Origin: an uncultured Spirochaetales bacterium
Lineage (GTDB): Bacteria > UBP6 > UBA1177
DNA length: 6,115 nucleotides
Direction: 5' to 3'
Assembly (NCBI GenBank): GCA_902780365.1
Contig: CACZFE010000111.1
Coordinates: 1 to 6,115, forward strand
Below, one piece after another: positions 1 to 5,628 of this stretch. A program made the translations under genes and the position numbers. Position 1 is the first letter of the stretch; each line of letters opens with the position of its first letter. The notes beneath the pieces were generated by a model. That model worked only from the letters and a program-made list of their open reading frames with translations, was not told where the DNA came from and made no database searches.

Positions 1-422
1 ACAAGGCTGCGGATTCTGAAAACCGCGTTGTAAATGTTCGCTCTCGGTCTGAGATGGGCGATCGTCCTCATATATTCAAGGGTGTGTCTCTTTTTCTGAA
101 GCGGGAAATCCTCGTCGCTCGTGCCGACAACTTCGACTTTTTCGGCTTTGATTTCGAAAGGCTGCTTGTCGCCTGCGCTTTCAACGACTTTGCCGATAAC
201 CTTTACCGCGCTGCCAGTTCCGAGCTTCGCAATTTCCTTGTAATTCTCCAGATTTGACTCAAAAACTATCTGAATATTCTTGAAAAACGAGCCGTCGTTG
301 AGCTCGATGAATCCGAAAGCGTTGCTTGCGCGGATCGTTCTGACCCAGCCTGAAACCTCGACATCTTTACCCATAAACTTTTCAGTTTCCCTGAAAATCG
401 ATTTGACAAGAACCTTTTCCAT
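1..422 (-). CDS. asnS: Asparaginyl-tRNA synthetase, N-terminal part (cut by window edge)
   Basis: This class II aminoacyl-tRNA synthetase charges tRNA-Asn with asparagine in the cytoplasm. Translating the minus strand from the ATG at 422-420 gives an open frame of 140 residues that runs off the left edge without a stop. Residues about 18-100 look like the OB-fold anticodon-binding domain: a GWVRT segment at 25-29, then a FIELNDGS strand at 38-45. They are followed by RHTLEYMRTIAHLRPR (112-127), which closely resembles the E. coli AsnS segment RHSIEYLREVAHLRPR as I recall it. That match separates AsnRS from AspRS and LysRS. The start is supported by a GGAG ribosome site at 432-429, six bases upstream, and by the domain beginning shortly after it. 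The catalytic domain lies outside the window, so integrity of the full gene cannot be judged. A promoter just upstream suggests it is transcribed independently of the AlbA_2 gene. Confidence 0.93.
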   Translation of the reverse strand, partial: MEKVLVKSIFRETEKFMGKDVEVSGWVRTIRASNAFGFIELNDGSFFKNIQIVFESNLENYKEIAKLGTGSAVKVIGKVVESAGDKQPFEIKAEKVEVVGTSDEDFPLQKKRHTLEYMRTIAHLRPRANIYNAVFRIRSL

Positions 423-458
423 TGTTTTCTCCGTAAAAAACCTTAAAAAACGGGCGGT

Positions 459-486
459 AATATAGTCACAAAAGGAGTATTTTCAA
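459..486 (-). promoter_or_regulatory. Probable sigma70-type promoter of asnS
   Basis: On the minus strand TTGAAA (486-481) is followed after 16 bases by TATATT (464-459). Each box differs from consensus at one position. The expected transcription start near 452 leaves a leader of about 30 bases before the asnS ATG at 422, which contains the GGAG ribosome site. It lies in the 96-bp gap after the AlbA_2 gene, so asnS need not depend on read-through. It was read by eye and not scored against a model. Confidence 0.6.
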
Positions 487-518
487 GTTAAATTAAATTA
501 GGAAAATTTTAATTGTCT

Positions 519-1997
519 TCAAATTATAATCTCCCAAAATCCGCCTTTGTCCGGTCCGACACGGCGGAGATATTTGCCTCGCATTGCTTCAATATTGCGA
601 TACACCGATGTTTCACTAAGTCCTGTTTCTTTCGCTATATCTGACCTAGAAATGTAAGGATCATCTGTGATTAAACGCAGTATCTTGATTTTATTTTCAC
701 TCAGTTTTGCGCCATTCAACTTGGTTTTTTCTATAATATCATCTATTAATCTCTGACGTTTTTCTGGTAACTTTTCTGCTACTTTTTCTGCTACTTTTTC
801 TGCTACTTTTTCTGCTACGTTAGGCACTGAAATTCTAAGGATAAAGCCGTCTGTTCGGAAAGAAAGTTCCGGAGCGCCGGTCGCTTCCAGTTCACGGCAC
901 ATACGGTCAACTCCTTCGCCGTATTCTTTGACATACTGGTAGTTTTTCAGAAAGGCGGCGATTCGCGGATTTCGTGAAAAATGAGTATTTCGGATATTCG
1001 AGACTTTTACCATTCCCGGAAGTTTACCAGGACTTTCGAACACGATGCGGTTATCAAACATTTTGATCTGGATTTCAGTGCCTTTGATGTTGTAGGCTCT
1101 GTGGCAGCAGGCATTTACGGTCATTTCCTGAATAACGAATTTCGGATAGTCACGGAGAGTCACGAATTTGCCGCTCTGGCTTAAAAATGTGTGTTCCGCC
1201 ACCTGTGTTTCAATATATTCTATCGTTTTTTCTATCTGGTTTAGAATTGTTCCCTCGAAAGTGACATCCTTGATGACATTCATTTCAGTTCCGACCTGCT
1301 CATCTGTTCCGTCATAGCGGATGAAACGGGTTCTGGCACGAGGGAAAAAGAGCTGCGGATTTTTGCCGAAGAGCAAGATACAGGCCGTGCTGACTTCCTC
1401 TTCTCTTTTTTTGTTTGTCGTGACAAAGTGATTGTTTTCTCTCAGATATTGTTCTGCTGTTTTGGAATAGCCAAGTAATTTGGCATAGTTGTCAACAGCG
1501 TTCATGTCAATGTCGCTGATTGATGCATTGTAAACAGGCATATCTTCAAAATACCGCTCGCCTTTGTCATACATCAACTGCACACGCTCGTCGAAAGTCA
1601 GTTTCCGGCTTTTGTCACCGACACGCATAAATGCCTCGTCACTCTGATTTGTGTGCAGCATCGGACTTGCCGGAATTTCCATCAGCAGTATTCGGTTTTT
1701 GTTCCCGTTCATGTCCGTACATGGCAGATATGAACAAGTGACCGGAACTGAAGGATTACAGAAATCGAACGGTACTCGCAAGAGTTCGTTCAGTTTCGCT
1801 GCATGGTTGTCAACTCCTTCAATTTTCCGTGTTTTATCTGACACGCCTATTGCGATGACTCCGCCGTCGGCATTGGCGAATGCTACGATTGGAACAGCGA
1901 GAGCCTTTGGTTCTATCTGAATGCTTTTGCAGTCGAAAGTCTGGTCTTCTTTGCGGTTTTGGATTTCCTTGATGGTTTGTGGTTTCAGCACACTCAT
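519..1997 (-). CDS. AlbA_2 (Schlafen-like) / RecG-like ATP-binding protein with C-terminal winged helix
   Basis: The 492-residue protein resembles the family often annotated as 'ATP-binding protein' or 'RecG-like transcriptional regulator' (AlbA_2 plus HATPase_c_4). Residues about 12-135 form the AlbA_2 domain: FDCKS at 21-25, FANADGGVIAIGV at 40-52 with the typical NADGG turn, and later FMRVGDKSRKL at 123-133. Residues about 285-390 match the GHKL-like ATPase C-terminal region: EMTVNACCHRAY at 291-302, ESPGKLPG at 321-328, RNPRIAAFL at 342-350 and EYGEGVDRM at 358-366. A VAEK repeat (394-409, continued as LPEK 410-413) links to a winged helix at about 433-490, with a helix-turn-helix around SRSDIAKETGLSETSVYRNIE (450-470, split by eye). 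The family is thought to bind nucleic acid and act as regulators or accessory defence-type proteins; the substrate is unknown. The ATG is preceded by AGAGG (2010-2006). No partner gene adjoins it, and asnS and the glgA operon flank it, so it may be an accessory insertion between core genes. It has no canonical RecG helicase motifs, so 'helicase' would be a wrong name. Confidence 0.85.
   Translation of the reverse strand: MSVLKPQTIKEIQNRKEDQTFDCKSIQIEPKALAVPIVAFANADGGVIAIGVSDKTRKIEGVDNHAAKLNELLRVPFDFCNPSVPVTCSYLPCTDMNGNKNRILLMEIPASPMLHTNQSDEAFMRVGDKSRKLTFDERVQLMYDKGERYFEDMPVYNASISDIDMNAVDNYAKLLGYSKTAEQYLRENNHFVTTNKKREEEVSTACILLFGKNPQLFFPRARTRFIRYDGTDEQVGTEMNVIKDVTFEGTILNQIEKTIEYIETQVAEHTFLSQSGKFVTLRDYPKFVIQEMTVNACCHRAYNIKGTEIQIKMFDNRIVFESPGKLPGMVKVSNIRNTHFSRNPRIAAFLKNYQYVKEYGEGVDRMCRELEATGAPELSFRTDGFILRISVPNVAEKVAEKVAEKVAEKLPEKRQRLIDDIIEKTKLNGAKLSENKIKILRLITDDPYISRSDIAKETGLSETSVYRNIEAMRGKYLRRVGPDKGGFWEIII
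759..818 (-). repeat. 12-bp tandem repeat encoding VAEK x4 plus a diverged LPEK unit
   Basis: Read on the minus strand, the unit GTAGCAGAAAAA occurs at 818-807, 806-795 and 794-783 with no differences. A fourth unit at 782-771 differs only at its last base (AAG for AAA), and 770-759 is a diverged fifth unit coding LPEK. All units are in frame with the AlbA_2 protein, at residues 394-413, between the ATPase region and the winged helix. Near-perfect identity, including third codon positions, points to recent slippage or expansion. A four-residue charged unit of this kind should form a helical, solvent-exposed linker. Confidence 0.95.
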
Positions 1998-2072
1998 TTC
2001 TGTCGCCTCTGAAATAGGTGTTAAACTTCAGCCGAAGGCTTTCTTTGTCTTTGCCGACCAAAACTTGAAATT

Positions 2073-2100
2073 GTTTTAGTGATAATTTTTGTTAAGTCAA
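2073..2100 (-). promoter_or_regulatory. Possible promoter of the AlbA_2 gene
   Basis: On the minus strand TTGACT (2100-2095) is a good -35 box. After 16 bases comes TAAAAC (2078-2073), a mediocre -10 with four of six consensus positions. It would give a leader of roughly 70 bases before the ATG at 1997. The surrounding sequence is very AT-rich, so chance matches are likely; the placement in an otherwise gene-free gap is the main support. Confidence 0.3.
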
Positions 2101-2118
2101 TAAAAACATAGTTTCGAA

Positions 2119-2136
2119 AAATTTATCTATAAATTT
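2119..2136 (-). terminator. Weak AT stem-loop, possible terminator after the DUF975 gene
   Basis: A perfect 7-bp inverted repeat (AAATTTA, 4-base loop, TAAATTT) is followed on the minus strand by two more T residues, making a T5 run. It lies 65 bases past the stop codon of the DUF975 gene and before the possible AlbA_2 promoter, where an operon end is expected. The stem has no G-C pairs, so intrinsic termination would be inefficient. The rest of the 1998-2200 gap holds two small GC hairpins (around 2153-2169 and 2183-2200) without T tracts, and nothing else that I can name. Confidence 0.25.
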
Positions 2137-2200
2137 GTGGCTTCGTCGGAGTGCGGGCGGCTCGCCTGCTGTGAGCGTAAAAGCAGATAATAGCGGGTGT

Positions 2201-2869
2201 TTATTCCGCGGATTGTTGAACTGCGATTTGATCGGATGAAGCCGCCATTGCTTCGTTTTTCAGAGTGTTGTAAATGTTGACATGGCTTACTGCAACATAA
2301 GGAGCAACATAAACTAAAGCCAAGCCACAGGTGCATATTACAAGCAGATACCAGCCTATGAAGGACAAGTGAAACTTAAATAGCTCCCACCTGTGACCTT
2401 TCATCATTTGTTCGCTTCTCTCTAAAATTTCAGATGCGGCAAGACTAGGATTTTCCTCAAAGATGTAATTCGACATCGCATAACTGTATGAAAGCATTAT
2501 GCCGGGAATTATAAAAAGCAGAGAATATAAAAAAATTCTCAGCCCGGTCAGTATATTAAATTTAATAACTTTCCAGTATGATGTAAAAGGCTTTAACAAC
2601 ATTCCGGAATTTGCATTTCCTCGGAATATGCCGACAGCAATATAAACAAATCCCATCCGAAACACTGGAAGAATAAATATACGGTAAAGAAGATCCAATA
2701 TTTTACCCGGTATAGATTTTTCTCCCATAAGATAGTTAATCACAATACCTATCACAAGTGTCAAAGCGACAATTATGATTATAGCCAAAAAATATACACC
2801 GAAAGACTCTAAATTAAGCTGATTCTTTGCTGCGCCTTTAAATTTATTGCGCTCAGTGAAAATGTTCAT
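2201..2869 (-). CDS. DUF975 family integral membrane protein
   Basis: The 222-residue protein resembles DUF975 (PF06161), a family of small multi-pass inner-membrane proteins with no established function. Hydrophobic segments are visible at about 24-47, 59-81, 103-128 and 165-192. The family-like signature lies in the second half: PGIMLSYSYAMSNYIFEENPSLAASEIL (122-149, quoted only to locate it), then MMKGHRWELFKFHLSFIGW at 155-173 and a YVAPYVAVSH stretch at 187-196. Length is typical for the family. The ATG at 2869 follows a GAGG site (2879-2876) with six-base spacing. That site overlaps the stop codon of glgA, so translation is probably coupled to glgA. It is likely the last gene of a lipoprotein-glgA-DUF975 operon. 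Membership by motif and topology is fairly sure; a role in glycogen metabolism would be guesswork from position alone. Confidence 0.8.
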   Translation of the reverse strand: MNIFTERNKFKGAAKNQLNLESFGVYFLAIIIIVALTLVIGIVINYLMGEKSIPGKILDLLYRIFILPVFRMGFVYIAVGIFRGNANSGMLLKPFTSYWKVIKFNILTGLRIFLYSLLFIIPGIMLSYSYAMSNYIFEENPSLAASEILERSEQMMKGHRWELFKFHLSFIGWYLLVICTCGLALVYVAPYVAVSHVNIYNTLKNEAMAASSDQIAVQQSAE

Positions 2870-2875
2870 TTTAAA

Positions 2876-2880
2876 CCTCA
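2876..2880 (-). promoter_or_regulatory. Ribosome site overlapping the glgA stop codon
   Basis: On the minus strand the five bases TGAGG contain both the glgA stop (TGA, 2880-2878) and the GAGG ribosome site (2879-2876) for the DUF975 gene, whose ATG begins at 2869. Ribosomes finishing glgA would stop on the initiation site of the next gene, a classic arrangement for translational coupling or reinitiation. Confidence 0.75.
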
Positions 2881-4326
2881 GAATTTATAGATTTTTTCGT
2901 ATTCTTTAGCAGAATTTTTCCAGCTGAAATCGCATTTCATCGCCGCTTTACGCATCTTGTCGATGTGTTTCGGACGGTCGAAATAGGTGCTGACTGCCCA
3001 GCCTACGGTGTCGAAAATGGCGTCTGTGGAGAGATAGTCGAATTTGAAGCCGGTCCCGCTTCCGTCTGCTTCGCAATACTGTTCTACTGTGTCGGAAAGG
3101 CCGCCTGTGTTGCGGACGATAGGCAGTGTGCCGTATTTAAGCGAATAGATCTGGTTGAGTCCGCACGGCTCGTAGCGCGAAGGCATAATGAAGAAGTCGC
3201 TTCCTGCTTCGACGAGGTGAGAGATTTCGTCGCTGTAACCTATGAAACTGCCGATTTTTCCGTGCTTTTCGCCGGGGATCCGTCTGAAGAAGTTTTCAAG
3301 CTCTGCTTCTCCCGAACCCATGATCGCAAACTGGACGAGCATCGAATCAACGATTCTTTCGATTGTTTTAGCCAGAATATCGAGCCCTTTCTGGTAGGCA
3401 AAACGGCTGACAACGCCGATGACCGGAATATTTTCGTTTTCATCAAGAGCAAAACGTCTCTGCAGTTCGCGTTTGCAGACAGCTTTTCCCTTGAAACTGC
3501 GGGCAGAGAAGTTTTCCGGAATGTTCTTATCTGTTTTGGGATCCCAAACTGAATAATCAACGCCGTTCAATATTCCTAAATATCTCTCGTTTTTACTTCT
3601 GAGGAAAGGCGCAAGGCCGTAACTCTGCGAGCCGCTGAGCGTTTCTTCGGCATATTTCGGGCTCACTGTAGTTACGAAATCGGCAAAATGGATGCCTCCT
3701 TTGAGGAAGTTGACTCTTCCGTAGTCCTCGAAAATGTCGCTTGTGAAGAATTTCCAGTCGAAACCGCAGTAGTCGAGGCAGTCGGCGCTGTAAATTCCCT
3801 GATATCCGATGTTGTGGATAGTGAGTACGGCTTTTGCTTTATCGATTCCGCTTTCGCCCCAGTCCCAGGTCTTCATGTAGGCGCAGACCGCTGCAGTCTG
3901 CCAGTCGTGTGCGTGTATCACGTCCGGTCTGAAATCAGTGTCGCGCAGAAGCTGCAGTGCGGCGCGGCTGAAAAAGGCGAAACGGTAGGGATTATCCTGA
4001 AAATCGTTGTTGAAACTGTCGCAGTAAAGCCCGTCACGGAAGAAGTATTTGTCCGATTCAATAAGAAACACGCTGACTTTTCTGCCGAGCATCGCCGTTT
4101 TGACTGAGCACCATTCTTCGATTCCCGAACCCATGTGGACGCACATAGTCTCGAAGAAAGGTGATATTTCGATGTTCTGCGATATATTTTTTTTGTAGTA
4201 GGGGATTATCACGGTCACTTCGTGTCCCAGCCCCGCAAGAGCCTGTGAGAGCGAGCCGACGACATCGGCAAGTCCGCCCGTTTTTACGAACGGATAACAT
4301 TCTGAAGCGATAAAAGCGATTTTCAT
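2878..4326 (-). CDS. glgA: Glycogen synthase (GT5 family)
   Basis: GlgA transfers glucose from ADP-glucose (in some lineages UDP-glucose) to the non-reducing end of an alpha-1,4-glucan in the cytoplasm. The 482-residue length fits bacterial GlgA (about 470-490). The family N-terminus MKIAFIASECYPFVKTGGLAD is present, with donor-binding Lys15 in KTGGLAD (15-21). HAHDW at 138-142 and HNIGYQG at 171-177 follow, then NGVD at 254-257. The GT-B C-terminal domain has SRFAYQKG at 307-314 (Arg308 and Lys313, equivalent to E. coli Arg300 and Lys305). It also has SRYEPCGLNQ at 383-392 (Glu385, equivalent to Glu377) and the NTGGLSDTV loop at 406-414. No key residue is missing. I chose the ATG at 4326 over an in-frame ATG at 4371. 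It gives the canonical N-terminus, has a G5 stretch (4336-4332) five bases upstream, and avoids overlap with the preceding gene. It sits 22 bp after the lipoprotein gene and 8 bp before the DUF975 gene. Confidence 0.97.
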   Translation of the reverse strand: MKIAFIASECYPFVKTGGLADVVGSLSQALAGLGHEVTVIIPYYKKNISQNIEISPFFETMCVHMGSGIEEWCSVKTAMLGRKVSVFLIESDKYFFRDGLYCDSFNNDFQDNPYRFAFFSRAALQLLRDTDFRPDVIHAHDWQTAAVCAYMKTWDWGESGIDKAKAVLTIHNIGYQGIYSADCLDYCGFDWKFFTSDIFEDYGRVNFLKGGIHFADFVTTVSPKYAEETLSGSQSYGLAPFLRSKNERYLGILNGVDYSVWDPKTDKNIPENFSARSFKGKAVCKRELQRRFALDENENIPVIGVVSRFAYQKGLDILAKTIERIVDSMLVQFAIMGSGEAELENFFRRIPGEKHGKIGSFIGYSDEISHLVEAGSDFFIMPSRYEPCGLNQIYSLKYGTLPIVRNTGGLSDTVEQYCEADGSGTGFKFDYLSTDAIFDTVGWAVSTYFDRPKHIDKMRKAAMKCDFSWKNSAKEYEKIYKF

Positions 4327-4348
4327 GGTAACCCCCGATAATAAATTG

Positions 4349-5503
4349 TTATCTTGTCCCCAAACCGTCAAAAGTGTCTTGCGAAAGTACTTCCCACTGA
4401 GAATCGGATTCTGTTGTTCCTGCGGAAAGATACCAGTCGATTATGCCTTGGATCACTGTGGTTTTTCTTCTCAGAGTGTGGTCTTTGGTTGCACTTGCAA
4501 TACCGGCTACGCTCCATGGTGTAGTATCTCCCTGAATGCCTATCTGGTCAACTTTTAAAGTGCCTTCAAATAAAGCCATTCCGTCATCTCCGTTGAACTT
4601 TAAAGTCGAGCCTGTTGACGGTTTGTCGTCGCAGTAGGATAAAAGAGAGTCCACGGCAAGATTATCGCAGACAACATAAGTTGCTCCGGATGCGAGCTGG
4701 GAAGATGCCGGGAAATTGTAAATGTAAATTGCCTTATAACCGAAACTCTCGCCGTTGTTTGCCTGTTGAATTGTGTAATTGCTCAGATCTACTGATGATT
4801 TTGATCCGTTGTAAATTTCGATCGCTTTGTTGTTGCTGCTTCCTTCAACATATTCTGTGATGAAGACTGCATTTGCGATACATTCAGAAGTCGATATAGA
4901 GCAGTATGGAGTTGCACCAGAGCAGTCGGAGTTCGAATTGCACGAGCCTCCGGTGTTTCCCGTATCACCGGTGTCCGTATCGGTATCGGTGTCAATATCT
5001 GTGTCGGTATCGGTATCCGTATCCGTTATCCCGGTATTTGAAGAGTCGGTGTCGGTATCCGAAGTATCGGAAGTGTCTGAATTGCCGGGTTGTGTGTCGG
5101 TACCGGTATCTGTTTGTTGTTCGTTGTCAGGATTTTCTGAAGCGGTGTCACCCTCGGTAGCGGAAGATGTGTCTGAATCGGAAACATCCGTGTTATCAGT
5201 GTCCGAATAGGCAGTGGTTCCGCTTCCGCCGTTACCGGAACCGCCGCTTTCACCGTCACCGAAACAGCCGAGATTGCCGTCAGCGCCGGGTCTGCACCTT
5301 TTCCCGATGGATAAGTTGCACTGTTTTTTCAAAGTCCATGTGGAAGACTGGCACAAAAGAATATCCGCTCCGTTGTCAGAGCATATTTCGGCTCCCTCGA
5401 AAGTGCATTCAGCACCGGCAAAAATCCCTTCATCGTCGCTTACACCGCATGCTGAAATCAAAATTGCGAAAACTGCAGCAAGTAAAAGAAAAATCTTTTT
5501 CAT
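4349..5503 (-). CDS. Secreted lipoprotein with Asp/Thr-rich linker and C-terminal lamin-tail-like domain
   Basis: This 384-residue protein has a short charged N-terminus, a hydrophobic core (residues 4-17) and a lipobox ending at Cys19 (ISAC), so it should be a lipid-anchored envelope protein. Gly at +2 and no Asp suggests outer-membrane sorting under the proteobacterial rule. A Cys-rich segment follows, with Cys at 33, 41, 51, 62, 70 and 80. A Gly/Ser patch (83-97) leads into a low-complexity Asp/Thr/Ser linker at about 100-185, including nine Asp-Thr type dipeptides at 161-178. A second Cys cluster (188, 194, 201, 208; NSDCSGATPYCS) precedes the last module. Residues about 212-384 resemble the lamin-tail-like domain of secreted nucleases and surface proteins: FITEYVEGSSNNKAIEIYN (214-232), LKFNGDDGMALF (301-312), HTLRRK (342-347) and a terminal DTFDGLG (376-382). 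No enzymatic domain is attached, so it may be a binding or adhesion protein. The start has a GGAG site (5513-5510). It is probably first in an operon with glgA; substrate and function are unknown. Confidence 0.85.
   Translation of the reverse strand: MKKIFLLLAAVFAILISACGVSDDEGIFAGAECTFEGAEICSDNGADILLCQSSTWTLKKQCNLSIGKRCRPGADGNLGCFGDGESGGSGNGGSGTTAYSDTDNTDVSDSDTSSATEGDTASENPDNEQQTDTGTDTQPGNSDTSDTSDTDTDSSNTGITDTDTDTDTDIDTDTDTDTGDTGNTGGSCNSNSDCSGATPYCSISTSECIANAVFITEYVEGSSNNKAIEIYNGSKSSVDLSNYTIQQANNGESFGYKAIYIYNFPASSQLASGATYVVCDNLAVDSLLSYCDDKPSTGSTLKFNGDDGMALFEGTLKVDQIGIQGDTTPWSVAGIASATKDHTLRRKTTVIQGIIDWYLSAGTTESDSQWEVLSQDTFDGLGTR
4970..5023 (-). repeat. Degenerate hexanucleotide repeat encoding (Asp-Thr)n linker
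   Basis: Nine consecutive six-base units, each coding Asp-Thr (one codes Asp-Ile), make residues 161-178 of the lipoprotein. Third codon positions vary between units (GAT or GAC; ACC, ACA or ACG), so the tract is old and selected at protein level, not freshly duplicated. Similar but less regular Asp/Thr/Ser coding sequence continues to about 5206. The acidic, flexible spacer presumably holds the C-terminal module away from the membrane. Confidence 0.9.
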
Positions 5504-5535
5504 ATAAATCTCCGAAAGACAACTATAAACAAAAA

Positions 5536-5564
5536 ATTATAGGTAAAATTGAAAAAAAAGGCAA
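5536..5564 (-). promoter_or_regulatory. Probable promoter of the lipoprotein-glgA-DUF975 operon
   Basis: On the minus strand TTGCCT (5564-5559) is followed after exactly 17 bases by a perfect TATAAT (5541-5536). The predicted start near 5529 leaves about 26 bases of leader containing the GGAG ribosome site for the ATG at 5503. The spacer includes the T8 run complementary to 5552-5559. No other promoter of similar quality was noticed between the three genes, which supports a single transcript. Confidence 0.65.
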
Positions 5565-5574
5565 TATATAAAAG

Positions 5575-5602
5575 TTGCCAACAACCGCTTTGCGGCTAAA
5601 AT
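5575..5602 (+). promoter_or_regulatory. Probable promoter of the family 2 glycosyltransferase gene
   Basis: TTGCCA (5575-5580), five of six to consensus, is followed after 16 bases by TAAAAT (5597-5602), also five of six. The predicted start near 5609 gives a leader of about 20 bases with a GAGGA ribosome site at 5620-5624. Its -35 box lies only 10 bases from the -35 box of the opposite promoter. A small hairpin (CCGC-TTT-GCGG, 5585-5595) sits in the spacer and could be an operator or chance. Confidence 0.6.
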
Positions 5603-5628
5603 AAGGCGCTTTTTGATTCGAGGATTTT

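Noticed and set aside
486..515. AT-rich near-inverted repeat after the AlbA_2 gene as a terminator
   Set aside because: The arms have mismatches and no G-C pairs, and the region overlaps the asnS promoter, so base composition is sufficient explanation.
759..818. Short repeats as a possible CRISPR array
   Set aside because: Units are 12 bp with no spacers and lie in frame inside a coding sequence.
2030..2040. Small AGCC-GAA-GGCT hairpin in the leader of the AlbA_2 gene
   Set aside because: A 4-bp stem with a 3-base loop is expected by chance, and no riboswitch-like or attenuator structure surrounds it.
2965..3552. 195-codon open frame on the plus strand opposite glgA
   Set aside because: It is fully antisense to conserved glgA coding sequence, has no recognisable domain, and follows from codon bias of the real gene.
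3688..4107. 139-codon open frame on the plus strand opposite glgA
   Set aside because: It is antisense to the GlgA N-terminal domain, whose motifs are intact, and no family resemblance was seen.
4327..4371. Upstream in-frame ATG for glgA at 4371, adding 15 residues
   Set aside because: The extra residues are not like GlgA N-termini, would overlap the lipoprotein gene, and the ATG at 4326 gives the canonical MKIAFIASE start.
4827..5210. Plus-strand frame with a long SVSVSV run
   Set aside because: It is the mirror of the Asp-Thr codons of the lipoprotein read antisense; the minus-strand frame has a lipobox, ribosome site and recognisable C-terminal module.
5552..5579. Stem-loop plus T8 on the minus strand as an intrinsic terminator
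   Set aside because: The stem is only 5 bp with a 10-base loop, no minus-strand gene ends there, and the arms are better explained as two -35 boxes.
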